Source of the DNA: Planctomycetota bacterium | GTDB taxonomy: Bacteria > Patescibacteriota > Patescibacteriia > Patescibacteriales > UBA12465 | Assembly: GCA_025453315.1 (NCBI GenBank) | Contig: JALOQQ010000014.1 | Coordinates: 1 to 14,074, forward strand | Direction: 5' to 3' | DNA: 14,074 nucleotides | Part shown: positions 1 to 7,469 of the stretch, in pieces | Layout of the letters: every line of letters starts with the position of its first letter | Position numbering within the stretch: position 1 is the stretch's first letter | Made by a program: the position numbers and the translations under genes | The notes under the pieces: generated by a model | What the model was told of the DNA's origin: nothing | The model's database searches: none | The model's input: the letters and a program-made list of their open reading frames with translations, nothing else

Positions 1-2
1 CG

Positions 3-1088
3 ATTAAGCAAGCGATTAGTAGAGTAATTTTTTCGGGCTTGTTTCTTCCTAATGCCAATATTACTGTTTTGGAAGATGGTATTCTTTTTGCCAATATTAA
101 AACCAATAAAGAAGCTGAGTTCATGTTAGAATTCTCTGACCAAGATGCAGGCGCTCATCGTTTTTCTTTTATTACAGAACAGGGAAGTTATGATTATGAT
201 TTAAATGTCGGCTTAGAAACTGGCAAAGAAATTAAAATTAATAACATTTTTTTTCCACCTACTCTCAATATAGATAGACAGCAATTAAGACAAGGATCTA
301 ATTTAACTATTTCTGGTCAAACTATGCCTAACGGCAAGGTGGTTTTATTTATTAATTCTCAAAGTGAAATAATTAAAGAAACTTGGGCTGATAAGAATGG
401 TAATTGGTCTTATACTTTTGATACTAGTGTCTTGGAACCAGGTGAGCATAGTATTTTTGTAAGAGCTTTATATTCTAATAAAGAAAGCAATAATTCTCCG
501 GCCATCTCTTTCTCAGTTATTGCCGCTTTGCCCAGTGCTGATTTAAGTGAAGATAATAATGGAAAAGTTGATCCTCAAGATTCTGATCTGGAACAAGATC
601 TGATTAAAAATGATGGTGTTATTAACGGAGAAAGCGATTCTAATAAAGATAATCCCGATAACTCGGTTTCGGTTAATGATAAAGTTATTAAAGAAGGACC
701 CTTTAATAATGATCAGATTAATGACCAGGACGAAGTCAGTAATAACTTAAATACTTCAACAAATAATCCGGTAAATACTATTAATACAGTTGATACTGGT
801 TTGGCTGAAGTAATAAAAAAAGAAGCTAATGATAATCAAGAATCGGCTGCTAAGAATTTTTTTCTCGATAGCACTTTTTTATCTAATGGTGTAAATATTT
901 TTCCTCACTTGTCAGAATCCGAACGTCAGCGTAGTTTAAATGGTTTTTCGATAATGTTTTTATTTTCCTGGCTTTCTATTCTAGCCGCTCTTTCTTTATT
1001 TTTAATCTTTACGATCGAGTCTTTCTTTTTAAAATATTTAAAATATCACTTCAAAAATATAGCTAAAAGAGTATGGAGAAAAAAATGA
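3..1088 (+). CDS. Ig-like-domain surface protein with C-terminal membrane anchor (5' truncated by window)
   Basis: The reading frame is open from the first bases, so the true start lies upstream; a TTG at 39 is only an internal codon. Two Ig-like/adhesin-type beta domains are visible: the tail of one up to about 230, and a full one at about 262-525, with a pattern (IxxPTLNIDRxxLRxGSNLTISGQTMPNGKV ... GNWSYTFDTSVLEPGEHS, in pieces) that I recognise from repeated extracellular proteins of Parcubacteria. A long Asp/Asn/Ser-rich linker follows (about 526-900), then one hydrophobic segment (about 951-1031) and a basic tail ending RVWRKK. That topology places the beta domains outside the cell, anchored by the C-terminal helix. 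The stop codon overlaps the next start (ATGA), indicating co-translation with the small gene at 1085. Function is inferred as surface adhesion or structure; the specific ligand is unknown. Confidence 0.8.
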   Translation: MKQAISRVIFSGLFLPNANITVLEDGILFANIKTNKEAEFMLEFSDQDAGAHRFSFITEQGSYDYDLNVGLETGKEIKINNIFFPPTLNIDRQQLRQGSNLTISGQTMPNGKVVLFINSQSEIIKETWADKNGNWSYTFDTSVLEPGEHSIFVRALYSNKESNNSPAISFSVIAALPSADLSEDNNGKVDPQDSDLEQDLIKNDGVINGESDSNKDNPDNSVSVNDKVIKEGPFNNDQINDQDEVSNNLNTSTNNPVNTINTVDTGLAEVIKKEANDNQESAAKNFFLDSTFLSNGVNIFPHLSESERQRSLNGFSIMFLFSWLSILAALSLFLIFTIESFFLKYLKYHFKNIAKRVWRKK

Positions 1089-1231
1089 GTTCTGCTGAAA
1101 TAGAAAAACAAAAAATTAAAGAGATTGATAGAGTCTGCCAAGAAACCATTAAGAAACTTTATAAATTGCATCAACAAAAAATAGAACTGATTAAGTCCTA
1201 TCGTCGTCGCGTGGAAGAACAGGAAATTTAA
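1085..1231 (+). CDS. Small 48-residue charged helical protein, translationally coupled
   Basis: The ATG overlaps the upstream TGA (ATGA). The frame gives 48 residues, starting MSSAEIEKQK and ending RRRVEEQEI before TAA. It has a GGAG six bases before the start, the only well-placed Shine-Dalgarno-like sequence in the window. The peptide is almost entirely Lys/Glu/Gln/Ile with heptad-like spacing (I6, I11, I14, V17, I22, L25, L29, I33, I36), consistent with one amphipathic helix or coiled coil, and it has no membrane segment or signal. I do not recognise a family. Coupling to the Ig-like membrane protein suggests it could bind that protein's basic cytoplasmic tail, but this is inference. A chance ORF is possible, though the coupling and the ribosome binding site argue for a real gene. 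Confidence 0.6.
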   Translation: MSSAEIEKQKIKEIDRVCQETIKKLYKLHQQKIELIKSYRRRVEEQEI

Positions 1232-1234
1232 ACA

Positions 1235-1263
1235 TTGACTAAAAGTATAAAAAATGGTAAATA
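1235..1263 (+). promoter_or_regulatory. Possible sigma70 promoter for the 1344/1705 gene pair
   Basis: TTGACT (1235-1240, five of six matches to the -35 consensus) is followed after 17 bp by TAAATA (1258-1263), a weak -10. It lies four bases after the stop of the 48-residue gene and about 80 bases before the next start, where a promoter would be expected. The -10 is poor and the region is very AT-rich, so this is tentative. Confidence 0.35.
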
Positions 1264-1299
1264 GATTAGTTAATTATTAAATAAATATTAAAATAAAAG

Positions 1300-1330
1300 A
1301 TACTTTTTTCGGTTTAGCCGTTTTAAGTAT
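1300..1330 (+). promoter_or_regulatory. Imperfect leader hairpin before the 1344 gene
   Basis: ATACTT (1300-1305) pairs with AAGTAT (1325-1330), and CGG (1310-1312) pairs with CCG (1318-1320), with symmetrical TTTT/TTTT internal loops between the two stems. It ends 13 bases before the ATG at 1344. It could be a leader structure or a weak terminator of the upstream pair. No long U-run follows the last stem, so a terminator is less likely. Confidence 0.35.
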
Positions 1331-1343
1331 TAAAGACAAAAAT

Positions 1344-1682
1344 ATGATTCAAGTAACCACTAAAACCATAGAAGAAAATTATGTTGTTGAGGCTTTGAAT
1401 CAATTAGTTGTTTTGGCTGGATTAGAATCTTTACCAGAAGAAGAAAAAAATGTTTTCAAAGCTAATATGGCTGGGCAAATAGCTCGCCGTATTGGACTAA
1501 TAATTTTAAAAAATTTAAGCAATGAGGGTCTAGACGCTTATGAAAAATTATTAAAAGAAAACCCTCTTCCTGATCCAGAAGTGATGGAAGATTTCCTTAA
1601 AAAATACCTTCCTAATTCTCAAGAAGTTATTCAAGAAGGTTTAACTCAATTCTTTGAGGAAATTAAAAAAAGTTTTAATTAA
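1344..1682 (+). CDS. Small all-helical cytoplasmic protein, DUF5663-like
   Basis: The product is 112 residues, starts at ATG, and has no signal peptide or membrane segment. The sequence is predicted helical throughout, with a pattern 'LxGLESLPEEEK ... IARRIGLIIL ... LSNEGLDAYEKLL ... FLKKYLPNS ... EEIKKSF'. By memory this resembles the short DUF5663 family found mainly in candidate-phyla bacteria; that assignment is unverified and the family has no known function. It precedes the 1397-residue gene with a 22-base gap, so the two are probably co-transcribed. The upstream context is AT-rich without a clear ribosome binding site (AAAGAC lies about ten bases before the start). Confidence 0.75.
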   Translation: MIQVTTKTIEENYVVEALNQLVVLAGLESLPEEEKNVFKANMAGQIARRIGLIILKNLSNEGLDAYEKLLKENPLPDPEVMEDFLKKYLPNSQEVIQEGLTQFFEEIKKSFN

Positions 1683-1704
1683 TTTATCTCCTAATTTTAA
1701 TTAT

Positions 1705-4700
1705 ATGAGTAGCAAGATTGAAGCCGGTTTAGGCAAAAAAAATAAGGGAAAGGAAAAAGAAAAAGGGGGAGAAAAAAAGAATAAAAATAAATATCGTCAA
1801 GGCGATTCTCATTTAGATGAGGTGCGTGGTGTTTTTGATAAAATACATAATAAATCTGGTCGCAACGGTCATGATTTTGATGTGGTAGATAATTCAGTTA
1901 TTACAGATAAGAATATTGAAGGAGAAAAAAACATTGAACAAGAAAAAAACACGGTTGAAATAGAAAATAATTTAGAAAACACTGAATTATTAGAAGTTCA
2001 AGCTGATCAGGCAAAAGTTAAAATTGATGAAGAATTAAATCGTGGAGCAGATATTGAAAATACTTTAGCTGAAGGATTAAATACTGATCCCCAATTTAAA
2101 AAAGAAGCTGAAGTTATTGATACTACTAAAGTTGAGGTTGTTGCTGAAGGGAAAGAAGAAATAAACGCGATAGCTGATTCATTAATTACTCCTTTGCCGG
2201 TTAATCCAGAACTTAATTCGGAAGCTAACTTAGAGATCGAGAAAGAAAATAATACTAAAGAAGAGTTAATTAAGAAATGGGTTGGTCAAAAAGTTATTAT
2301 TAATGGTACTGAACAAGAAATACAAAATATTGTTAAAACTAATAAGGGAGTTTTTAAAGCAGAATTTATTCGCAATACCCCTAGAGGTAAAACAAAAAAA
2401 GATTGGATTGAAGTAAGTGAATTAGAGAATTCAAAAATAGTTGTTGATACTGATAAAAAAAACCCTGAAGAAAATAAAGAGCCGGTACTTGTTGAAGCAG
2501 AGAAGACTGAGTCTGAAAAAAAAGAAGTTAATCCTAAAACAGAAACTACTCCTAAAGATGAAACTGGTCTTAAAGAAAAAACTGAAGCCCCTGATACTAA
2601 AAATTATCAGCAGATTTTGCGTTCTCTTAAACAGGAAAAAATTAATGAAAAGGGTGGTAAATATGTTGATATTGAAAAGTTAAGAAATGACAAAAATATT
2701 TCCGCTGGTTTAGAGCAATTAGTTGGCGCTTTACTTGAACCAGCTCAAGAAGAGAAAAAAGAATCAACTTGGAATAAAATTAAACAGACCATGGGTTGGA
2801 AAAAAGAAAAACCCAAGGATTATATTGGCTTAGAAGATTTGGCTAAGAGAGTTGGTTTAGAAGTTAGTGAAATACAAGATATTATTAGGGCCCAAGAAGA
2901 AGATTTTAATCGTCAAGCTAGATTAGAAATGGCTCAAAGTAAAACTGGTTGGGAAAAGAAAAAACCTTGGCTTAAAATGGCTGGTTATACGGTTGGTGGT
3001 GTAATTACCGGTGCTACTTTTGGCGCTGGCGCCATTGCCGGCGTGGCTATTAGTGCAGGTGCCATGCGTTTAGCTGGGTATATTGATGGTAAATTAACTG
3101 AGGCTAAAGATAAGAAAAAAACCGATGTTAAACTTAATGAAATAAAAGCGCAATTAGACGCCGATCCTTCACGCCGTCAAAATATAAAAGATAATTTTGT
3201 TGCCGCCTTAGCTTTGAAGAAACAAAAACAAATTGAAGGTAGTTTTAAACAGGGTGGTTATGACGTTAAAGAAGAAATAAATATTTATGTTGAGGCTAAA
3301 TATGGTTCTTTAGATGAATTTCAAAAAAATATTTTAAAAGAGAAATTGGAAAAGTCTCAACAAGTTTGTCAGACTCTGGAAAATAATAACAATCTTTTTG
3401 AAGAAAAATTAGCCAAGCCAAATAATTTAGAAAAAATTGATAAAGTTTTAAAAAAGACTTTAGGTGATAAAGATATTGCCTTTATTGCCGGAGGCAGCGC
3501 TTTGGGTTTGTCTTTAAGTCACAATCCTATCGGCACAGCTATTGGCACCACTTTAGGTGCTTATATGGGCTGGAATTTAGGCGGAGCTGCTTATGAAAAA
3601 TGGTTGAGAAGTAAAGGTGGTAAAGTTGTTAGAAGTGAAGAGTTGTCTTTAGGTTTGAGTAATTTTTATAAAGAATATGAAGATAATTTGTCTAAGGCTT
3701 GGGAGGCTGGTAGTGCCGGAGAAGAAGGTTTTCTTGAAAAAACAGATTCTTCAGCTTTAGATGAAATCATGAAGAATGTCGGCTTACAATTAGCCGATGA
3801 TAATTTTAGAAAAAATAATCCTGCCGAGTATGCTCGCTTGCAACAATTGTTAGAGGAATATAATCAATTTAAAATGACAAGTGGTTTGGAAATTGGTAAT
3901 TATTCTTTAGAACAGGAAATTAATGCTAAAACAAAAAAGAAAAAACTAGAAACTTTAGCTAAGTTAGGAACGCAAGCGGCTGGTGCTTTTTTGGGTGCAG
4001 TGGCTTTGCCTCATTTAATGAAGGAAATAAAAACTTTGGCTAATGACTATACTCATGATAATCAAGCTTCTTCGGTTCAGAGCGAACATAAAGTTGAAGC
4101 TAAATTTATTGCCAAAAATAATGTTGAGACTGATTTTAATAAAGATGTTGATAATAAAGTTGATTCAAGCGTTAAAATTGATTCTAGTGTTAAAATTGAT
4201 CAGGCTAGTAATGGCCAGGCTCAACCAGATCCTAAAATAATTGAAAGTATTAATAAACAAGAAGTAGCTTCAACCCAACAAGCTGAAGCCCAGGCACAGG
4301 CACAGGCCCAATATGAAAAAACTCATTATCAGGGGCAAGCTATTGTTAAAGAAGCAGATATGACTGAGGGTGGTAGTATTTCTAAAGCTTTGGGCGGTAA
4401 TATAACTGGTCATGAAAAAGCTATCTTTATTCAACCGGATGGAACTCAAGTGACTACTGAGGCCGGAAAATTATATGTTCATGCTGGTGATCATATTAGA
4501 CAATTAGACGATGGCACAATTGTAGTTGATAAAAGTTCCCACATTGCCGCTACTGAAGTAGAACAAATTGATGTTAATAAGCTAAGCACCGAAATGGAAG
4601 CTAAAACCAAGTTTAATATAAACGATGTAGTTGTGAATGACACCGAGGAACAAAATTATAGAACAGTAGTTAAAGGTGCTGATTATCTTCTTGATCAGAA

Positions 4701-5898
4701 AGAATTCGATAACATGGCTAGCAAGGGTTGGCATTTTGATCATGATAAAGTTAGTTTAGGAGATCAAGAGTTTGCTGTAGAAAAGGGATCAGCTGTTGAA
4801 TTATTAAAAGGAGATAACGGTGATATCTTAAGAATAAGAGAATATAATGATGGTGGTGCTGAAATAGCAAATCAATATTATATTCAAGACAAGAGTGGAG
4901 TTTTTCATGATGCTTTTCGTGGTGATGACGGTAATATTTATGCCGTTGATAATTCGGCAGTTGGCGTTATAAAAGTAGAACCTGACGCTGAATCAATACT
5001 TTTAGAACATGAAAAAGCACAATCTCTTGATAGAAGTTTTCTTCAGGAAAAAGTTATTAATCCTGACACGAGTGGCCCAGAGCTTCATGGTACTAAATAT
5101 AATGATTCCGGAGTTGTTGAAGTTGTTCCTGATGCACAATCTAATTTAGAATCTAATTCACAAGAAATTTCTCATGAAAGCACTGTTTCTGAAGGTATAA
5201 AGCCAGTTATTAATCCGGCAGAAGCTAATCAAGAGATTAAACAAGAGCCTGTAATTAAAACAAATCAAGAGGATCTAGTTTCTAAAACAGGTAGCGGCAC
5301 ACAGGAACAGTTATCATCTAAAGAAAGTGGTAATCAGCAAGAAATTAAAAATAATAATGAGCCCGAGTCAACGCCCAAGGTTGAGCAGACTATTTCTCAT
5401 TCCGAGAATGCTATTAATGATAATATTATTAAAGAAGCGAGGGATATGGGTTTTGGTATCTCTGAAAAAGACAATAGGGTGATTATTAAGGGTAGTGATG
5501 ATAAAATTGTTTATGATTTTAGTAAAGAGGCTAATGTTAGTGTTAAGAATGAAAATGGTGTGATTAAAATAGATGTGGAAAATAAGGGGGTTACTCATCA
5601 CGTTGTTATGAATAAAGAAGGTCTGGTTAATTTTAAAGTTGATACTCATGGACAATATCCAGAAGAACTGAAGACTAATGCTTTAAAATTGAATGAAGAG
5701 GTTTTAAAGAATGGTAATTTTGCTAATTTTAAAGACAGTTTAGAAGCAATAAAGGGAAGACCTTTAAATAGCCTAGAGGTCAGTTCAGCTGAGTATGTTT
5801 GGAAGTCAGTAGAACATAATCTTCAAAATTCTACGCCAATAAGTAAGAAGGCAATAGAGATGAGTATGTATAGTATGGTTAGCTGTCTTTGCCCTTGA
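1705..5898 (+). CDS. Giant Lys/Glu-rich protein with three glycine-rich hydrophobic segments, function unknown
   Basis: The product is 1397 residues. I start at the ATG at 1705 because the frame upstream overlaps the preceding gene and the sequence from 1705 (MSSKIEAGLG) begins cleanly 22 bases after that gene's stop. Visible order: a Lys-rich start (residues 1-40); an acidic, disordered Glu/Asn region to about 185; a small beta module around 190-245 (KKWVGQKVIINGTEQ...); a charged linker; a helical region with a helix-turn-helix-like feel at about 372-400 (GLEDLAKRVGLEVSEIQDI); and glycine-zipper hydrophobic stretches at about 425-463, 591-630 and 754-772. The 425-463 and 591-630 stretches flank a long helical span. 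A Gln/Ala run lies near 861, and the C-terminal half mixes disordered acidic linkers with beta-rich modules (about 880-930, 970-1090 and 1240-1320). The glycine zippers suggest membrane insertion or tight helix packing. I recognise no catalytic motif. Its TGA stop lies inside the -35 box of the next operon's promoter. Confidence 0.85.
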   Translation: MSSKIEAGLGKKNKGKEKEKGGEKKNKNKYRQGDSHLDEVRGVFDKIHNKSGRNGHDFDVVDNSVITDKNIEGEKNIEQEKNTVEIENNLENTELLEVQADQAKVKIDEELNRGADIENTLAEGLNTDPQFKKEAEVIDTTKVEVVAEGKEEINAIADSLITPLPVNPELNSEANLEIEKENNTKEELIKKWVGQKVIINGTEQEIQNIVKTNKGVFKAEFIRNTPRGKTKKDWIEVSELENSKIVVDTDKKNPEENKEPVLVEAEKTESEKKEVNPKTETTPKDETGLKEKTEAPDTKNYQQILRSLKQEKINEKGGKYVDIEKLRNDKNISAGLEQLVGALLEPAQEEKKESTWNKIKQTMGWKKEKPKDYIGLEDLAKRVGLEVSEIQDIIRAQEEDFNRQARLEMAQSKTGWEKKKPWLKMAGYTVGGVITGATFGAGAIAGVAISAGAMRLAGYIDGKLTEAKDKKKTDVKLNEIKAQLDADPSRRQNIKDNFVAALALKKQKQIEGSFKQGGYDVKEEINIYVEAKYGSLDEFQKNILKEKLEKSQQVCQTLENNNNLFEEKLAKPNNLEKIDKVLKKTLGDKDIAFIAGGSALGLSLSHNPIGTAIGTTLGAYMGWNLGGAAYEKWLRSKGGKVVRSEELSLGLSNFYKEYEDNLSKAWEAGSAGEEGFLEKTDSSALDEIMKNVGLQLADDNFRKNNPAEYARLQQLLEEYNQFKMTSGLEIGNYSLEQEINAKTKKKKLETLAKLGTQAAGAFLGAVALPHLMKEIKTLANDYTHDNQASSVQSEHKVEAKFIAKNNVETDFNKDVDNKVDSSVKIDSSVKIDQASNGQAQPDPKIIESINKQEVASTQQAEAQAQAQAQYEKTHYQGQAIVKEADMTEGGSISKALGGNITGHEKAIFIQPDGTQVTTEAGKLYVHAGDHIRQLDDGTIVVDKSSHIAATEVEQIDVNKLSTEMEAKTKFNINDVVVNDTEEQNYRTVVKGADYLLDQKEFDNMASKGWHFDHDKVSLGDQEFAVEKGSAVELLKGDNGDILRIREYNDGGAEIANQYYIQDKSGVFHDAFRGDDGNIYAVDNSAVGVIKVEPDAESILLEHEKAQSLDRSFLQEKVINPDTSGPELHGTKYNDSGVVEVVPDAQSNLESNSQEISHESTVSEGIKPVINPAEANQEIKQEPVIKTNQEDLVSKTGSGTQEQLSSKESGNQQEIKNNNEPESTPKVEQTISHSENAINDNIIKEARDMGFGISEKDNRVIIKGSDDKIVYDFSKEANVSVKNENGVIKIDVENKGVTHHVVMNKEGLVNFKVDTHGQYPEELKTNALKLNEEVLKNGNFANFKDSLEAIKGRPLNSLEVSSAEYVWKSVEHNLQNSTPISKKAIEMSMYSMVSCLCP

Positions 5899-5923
5899 CA
5901 AGCGAACCCTGTCAATATATAAT
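5895..5923 (+). promoter_or_regulatory. Perfect-consensus sigma70 promoter of the infA-rpsI operon
   Basis: TTGACA (5895-5900) and TATAAT (5918-5923) are separated by exactly 17 bp, a full match to the housekeeping consensus. Transcription would start near 5930, giving a leader of about 90 bases before infA. The -35 contains the TGA stop of the preceding gene (5896-5898). The nine genes downstream run without another obvious promoter to a terminator at 10390-10425. Confidence 0.85.
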
Positions 5924-5973
5924 AACTTTATAATTTTTATTTCATCTAGAAATAAACATTTTTTCTTTTATAG

Positions 5974-6012
5974 AAATTTTGATAAAGAATATGTGCTTTA
6001 TCAAAATTTTTT
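5974..6012 (+). promoter_or_regulatory. Perfect inverted repeat in the infA leader (possible attenuator or readthrough terminator)
   Basis: AAATTTTGATAAAG (5974-5987) is exactly complementary to CTTTATCAAAATTT (5996-6009), with an 8-base loop AATATGTG. A G-U and an A-U pair can extend the stem to 16 pairs. The 3' arm runs into TTTTTT (6007-6012). The hairpin lies downstream of the promoter and ends six bases before the infA ATG, so it would be in the operon mRNA. It could terminate the giant gene's transcript, attenuate the operon, or control access to the infA start. The stem is AT-rich (two G-C pairs), so its strength is modest. Confidence 0.65.
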
Positions 6013-6018
6013 ATGTGA

Positions 6019-6276
6019 ATGACAAAATATAATAAAGGGGATGCAGATAACCAATCTGCCCCAAATTCAAAGGATTTTATTGAAATGACCGGAGAAGTCA
6101 TGGAAGCTATGCCAGCCGCTACTTTTAAATTAGCGATGGAGAGTGGCCATGAAATTTTGGCTCATTTATCTGGTAAAATGCGCTTAAATAAGATTAAGCT
6201 CATTCCAGGCGATAAAGTTAAGGTGCAAATCAGTCCTTATGATTTAACCAAGGGCAGAATTACCTATAGATTTTAA
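6019..6276 (+). CDS. infA: Translation initiation factor IF-1
   Basis: The product is 85 residues; the usual length is about 72. The core from residue about 18 has the family pattern: IEMTGEVMEAMPAATFKL, GHEILAHLSGKMR, IKLIPGDKVKVQISPYDLTKGRITYRF. IF-1 is a single OB fold that binds the ribosomal A site of the 30S subunit during initiation and works with IF-2 and IF-3. The first roughly 17 residues (MTKYNKGDADNQSAPNS) are a polar extension absent from the common form. There is no Shine-Dalgarno sequence; the start is directly preceded by the leader hairpin. It is first in the operon, as expected next to rpmJ. Confidence 0.97.
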   Translation: MTKYNKGDADNQSAPNSKDFIEMTGEVMEAMPAATFKLAMESGHEILAHLSGKMRLNKIKLIPGDKVKVQISPYDLTKGRITYRF

Positions 6277-6324
6277 GGATTTTAATTGATTAATAGATAA
6301 AAATTTTAGATTAACTTATACTCT

Positions 6325-6438
6325 ATGAAAGTCAGAGCTAGCGTTAAGAAAATTTGTAAAGATTGCAAAACCGTGCGTCGTAAGAGCCGTGTTTATGTAA
6401 TTTGTAAAAACCCTAAACATAAACAAAGACAAGGGTAA
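6325..6438 (+). CDS. rpmJ: 50S ribosomal protein L36
   Basis: The product is 37 residues, starting MKVRASVKKICKDCKTVRR and ending NPKHKQRQG. The zinc-ribbon ligands are intact (C11, C14, C27, H32), so this is the zinc-binding form of L36. It lies in the expected place between infA and rpsM, with gaps of 48 and 41 bases. The length matches the usual 37-38 residues. There is no Shine-Dalgarno sequence before the ATG. Confidence 0.97.
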   Translation: MKVRASVKKICKDCKTVRRKSRVYVICKNPKHKQRQG

Positions 6439-6479
6439 TTTTATTATTTAGTTTATTATTTAGCTTAATTATACATGTT

Positions 6480-6869
6480 ATGGCAGTAAGAATCGCCGGA
6501 GTAACAATTCCAAATGACAAGAAAGTCGCTTTTTCATTAGCTTATATTTATGGTGTTGGTTTAAGCCAAGCTAAAAAGATTTTAGTTAATGCTAAGGTTG
6601 ATGAAAATAAAAGAGTACATGAATTAAAAGATGATGAAATTAATAGAATTAGAGAAATAATTGAAAAGAATTATACTGTTGAAGGTGATTTACGTCGTGA
6701 AATTGGTAGTAATATTAAGCGTCTTAAAGAAATTGGTTCTTATCGTGGTACACGCCATTCTCGCAATCTCCCAACTCGTGGTCAAAGAACTAAAACCAAT
6801 AGCCGTACTGTTAGAGGTAATAAGCGCGTTACCATGGGTTCTGGTAAGACTAAGGTTACTCAGAAATAA
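6480..6869 (+). CDS. rpsM: 30S ribosomal protein S13
   Basis: The product is 129 residues. The start MAVRIAGVTIPNDKKV is typical of S13. It carries the helix-two-turn-helix region (YGVGLSQAKKIL), then the coiled helices, and the basic C-terminal tail (YRGTRHSRNLPTRGQRTKTN) that contacts tRNA and 16S rRNA in the head of the small subunit. The tail ends GNKRVTMGSGKTKVTQK, slightly longer than many homologues. An earlier out-of-frame ATG at 6475 is ignored. Confidence 0.97.
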   Translation: MAVRIAGVTIPNDKKVAFSLAYIYGVGLSQAKKILVNAKVDENKRVHELKDDEINRIREIIEKNYTVEGDLRREIGSNIKRLKEIGSYRGTRHSRNLPTRGQRTKTNSRTVRGNKRVTMGSGKTKVTQK

Positions 6870-6888
6870 ATAATTTGTATATTATTAT

Positions 6889-7452
6889 ATGGAGAACAAA
6901 GACAAAGAATTAGAGTTAGCTAAAACGCCAAGCACCATGCCAGTCATGGATGATGAAGATGATGACGACAGTGAAGATACTGCCGCTTTTTCCAGTAAGC
7001 CAGATGATGATTTACCAGAAGATGTAAAACAGAAATTGGAAAGCAATAAGCAAGCCGCTAAGAAAAAAGTTTTAAAAAAGAAAAAGAAAAAAGTAGCCCG
7101 TATTGTTAAAACTGGTCGTGCTTATATTAATGCTACCTATAACAATACCATGGTTTCTTTATCTGATTTACAGGGTAACACGATTGCTTGGGCTAGTGCC
7201 GGTATGGCTGGTTTTAAGGGTGCTAAAAAGGCCACTCCTTATGCCGCTCAAATTATTACTAAAATTGCTTCCATGAAAGCTAAGGAAGAATATGGTTTGG
7301 AAGAAGTTAGTGTTTTTGTTTCCGGTGTTGGTACTGGTAGAGAGTCTGCTATTAGAGCTTTGAACGCTAATGGTTTAAATGTGACATCTATTAAAGATAT
7401 GACCCCTATTCCACATAACGGCTGTCGTCCGAAAAAGCCGAGAAGGGTTTAA
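6889..7452 (+). CDS. rpsK: 30S ribosomal protein S11 with long charged N-terminal extension
   Basis: The product is 187 residues, against about 129 for the family. The core from residue about 74 is classic: GRAYINATYNNTMVSLSD, ATPYAAQ, GVGTGRESAIRALN, then DMTPIPHNGCRPKKPRRV at the end. S11 sits on the platform of the 30S subunit near the mRNA exit and binds 16S rRNA. The first 73 residues hold an acidic block (DDEDDDDSED at 21-30, then DDDLPED) followed by a lysine block (KKKVLKKKKKKVARIVK, about 58-74). The in-frame sequence between ATG 6889 and the core has no other convincing start, so the extension appears to be translated. Confidence 0.96.
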   Translation: MENKDKELELAKTPSTMPVMDDEDDDDSEDTAAFSSKPDDDLPEDVKQKLESNKQAAKKKVLKKKKKKVARIVKTGRAYINATYNNTMVSLSDLQGNTIAWASAGMAGFKGAKKATPYAAQIITKIASMKAKEEYGLEEVSVFVSGVGTGRESAIRALNANGLNVTSIKDMTPIPHNGCRPKKPRRV

Positions 7453-7469
7453 TTTATTTTTTATATTAT

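Noticed and set aside
39..41. TTG as the start of the first gene
   Set aside because: The frame is open to the left edge with plausible protein sequence, so the gene is truncated and the TTG is an internal Leu codon.
1654..1704. Upstream start for the giant gene, overlapping the 112-residue gene
   Set aside because: It would need a non-ATG start and a 29-base overlap with the preceding coding end. The ATG at 1705 is well spaced and begins a natural Lys-rich N-terminus.
5368..5655. Open frame on the minus strand inside the giant gene
   Set aside because: Asn/Ile/Phe-rich antisense shadow of a well-supported coding region, with no recognisable product.
5896..5898. TGA recoded as Gly (as in Gracilibacteria/SR1), extending the giant protein
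   Set aside because: No in-frame TGA occurs in the ribosomal genes, the other TGA (1086-1088) forms a sensible ATGA stop-start overlap, and readthrough would add only eight residues (one Gly plus seven).
6661..6873. Overlapping open frame within rpsM
   Set aside because: Leu/Val-rich out-of-frame shadow of a clear S13 gene.
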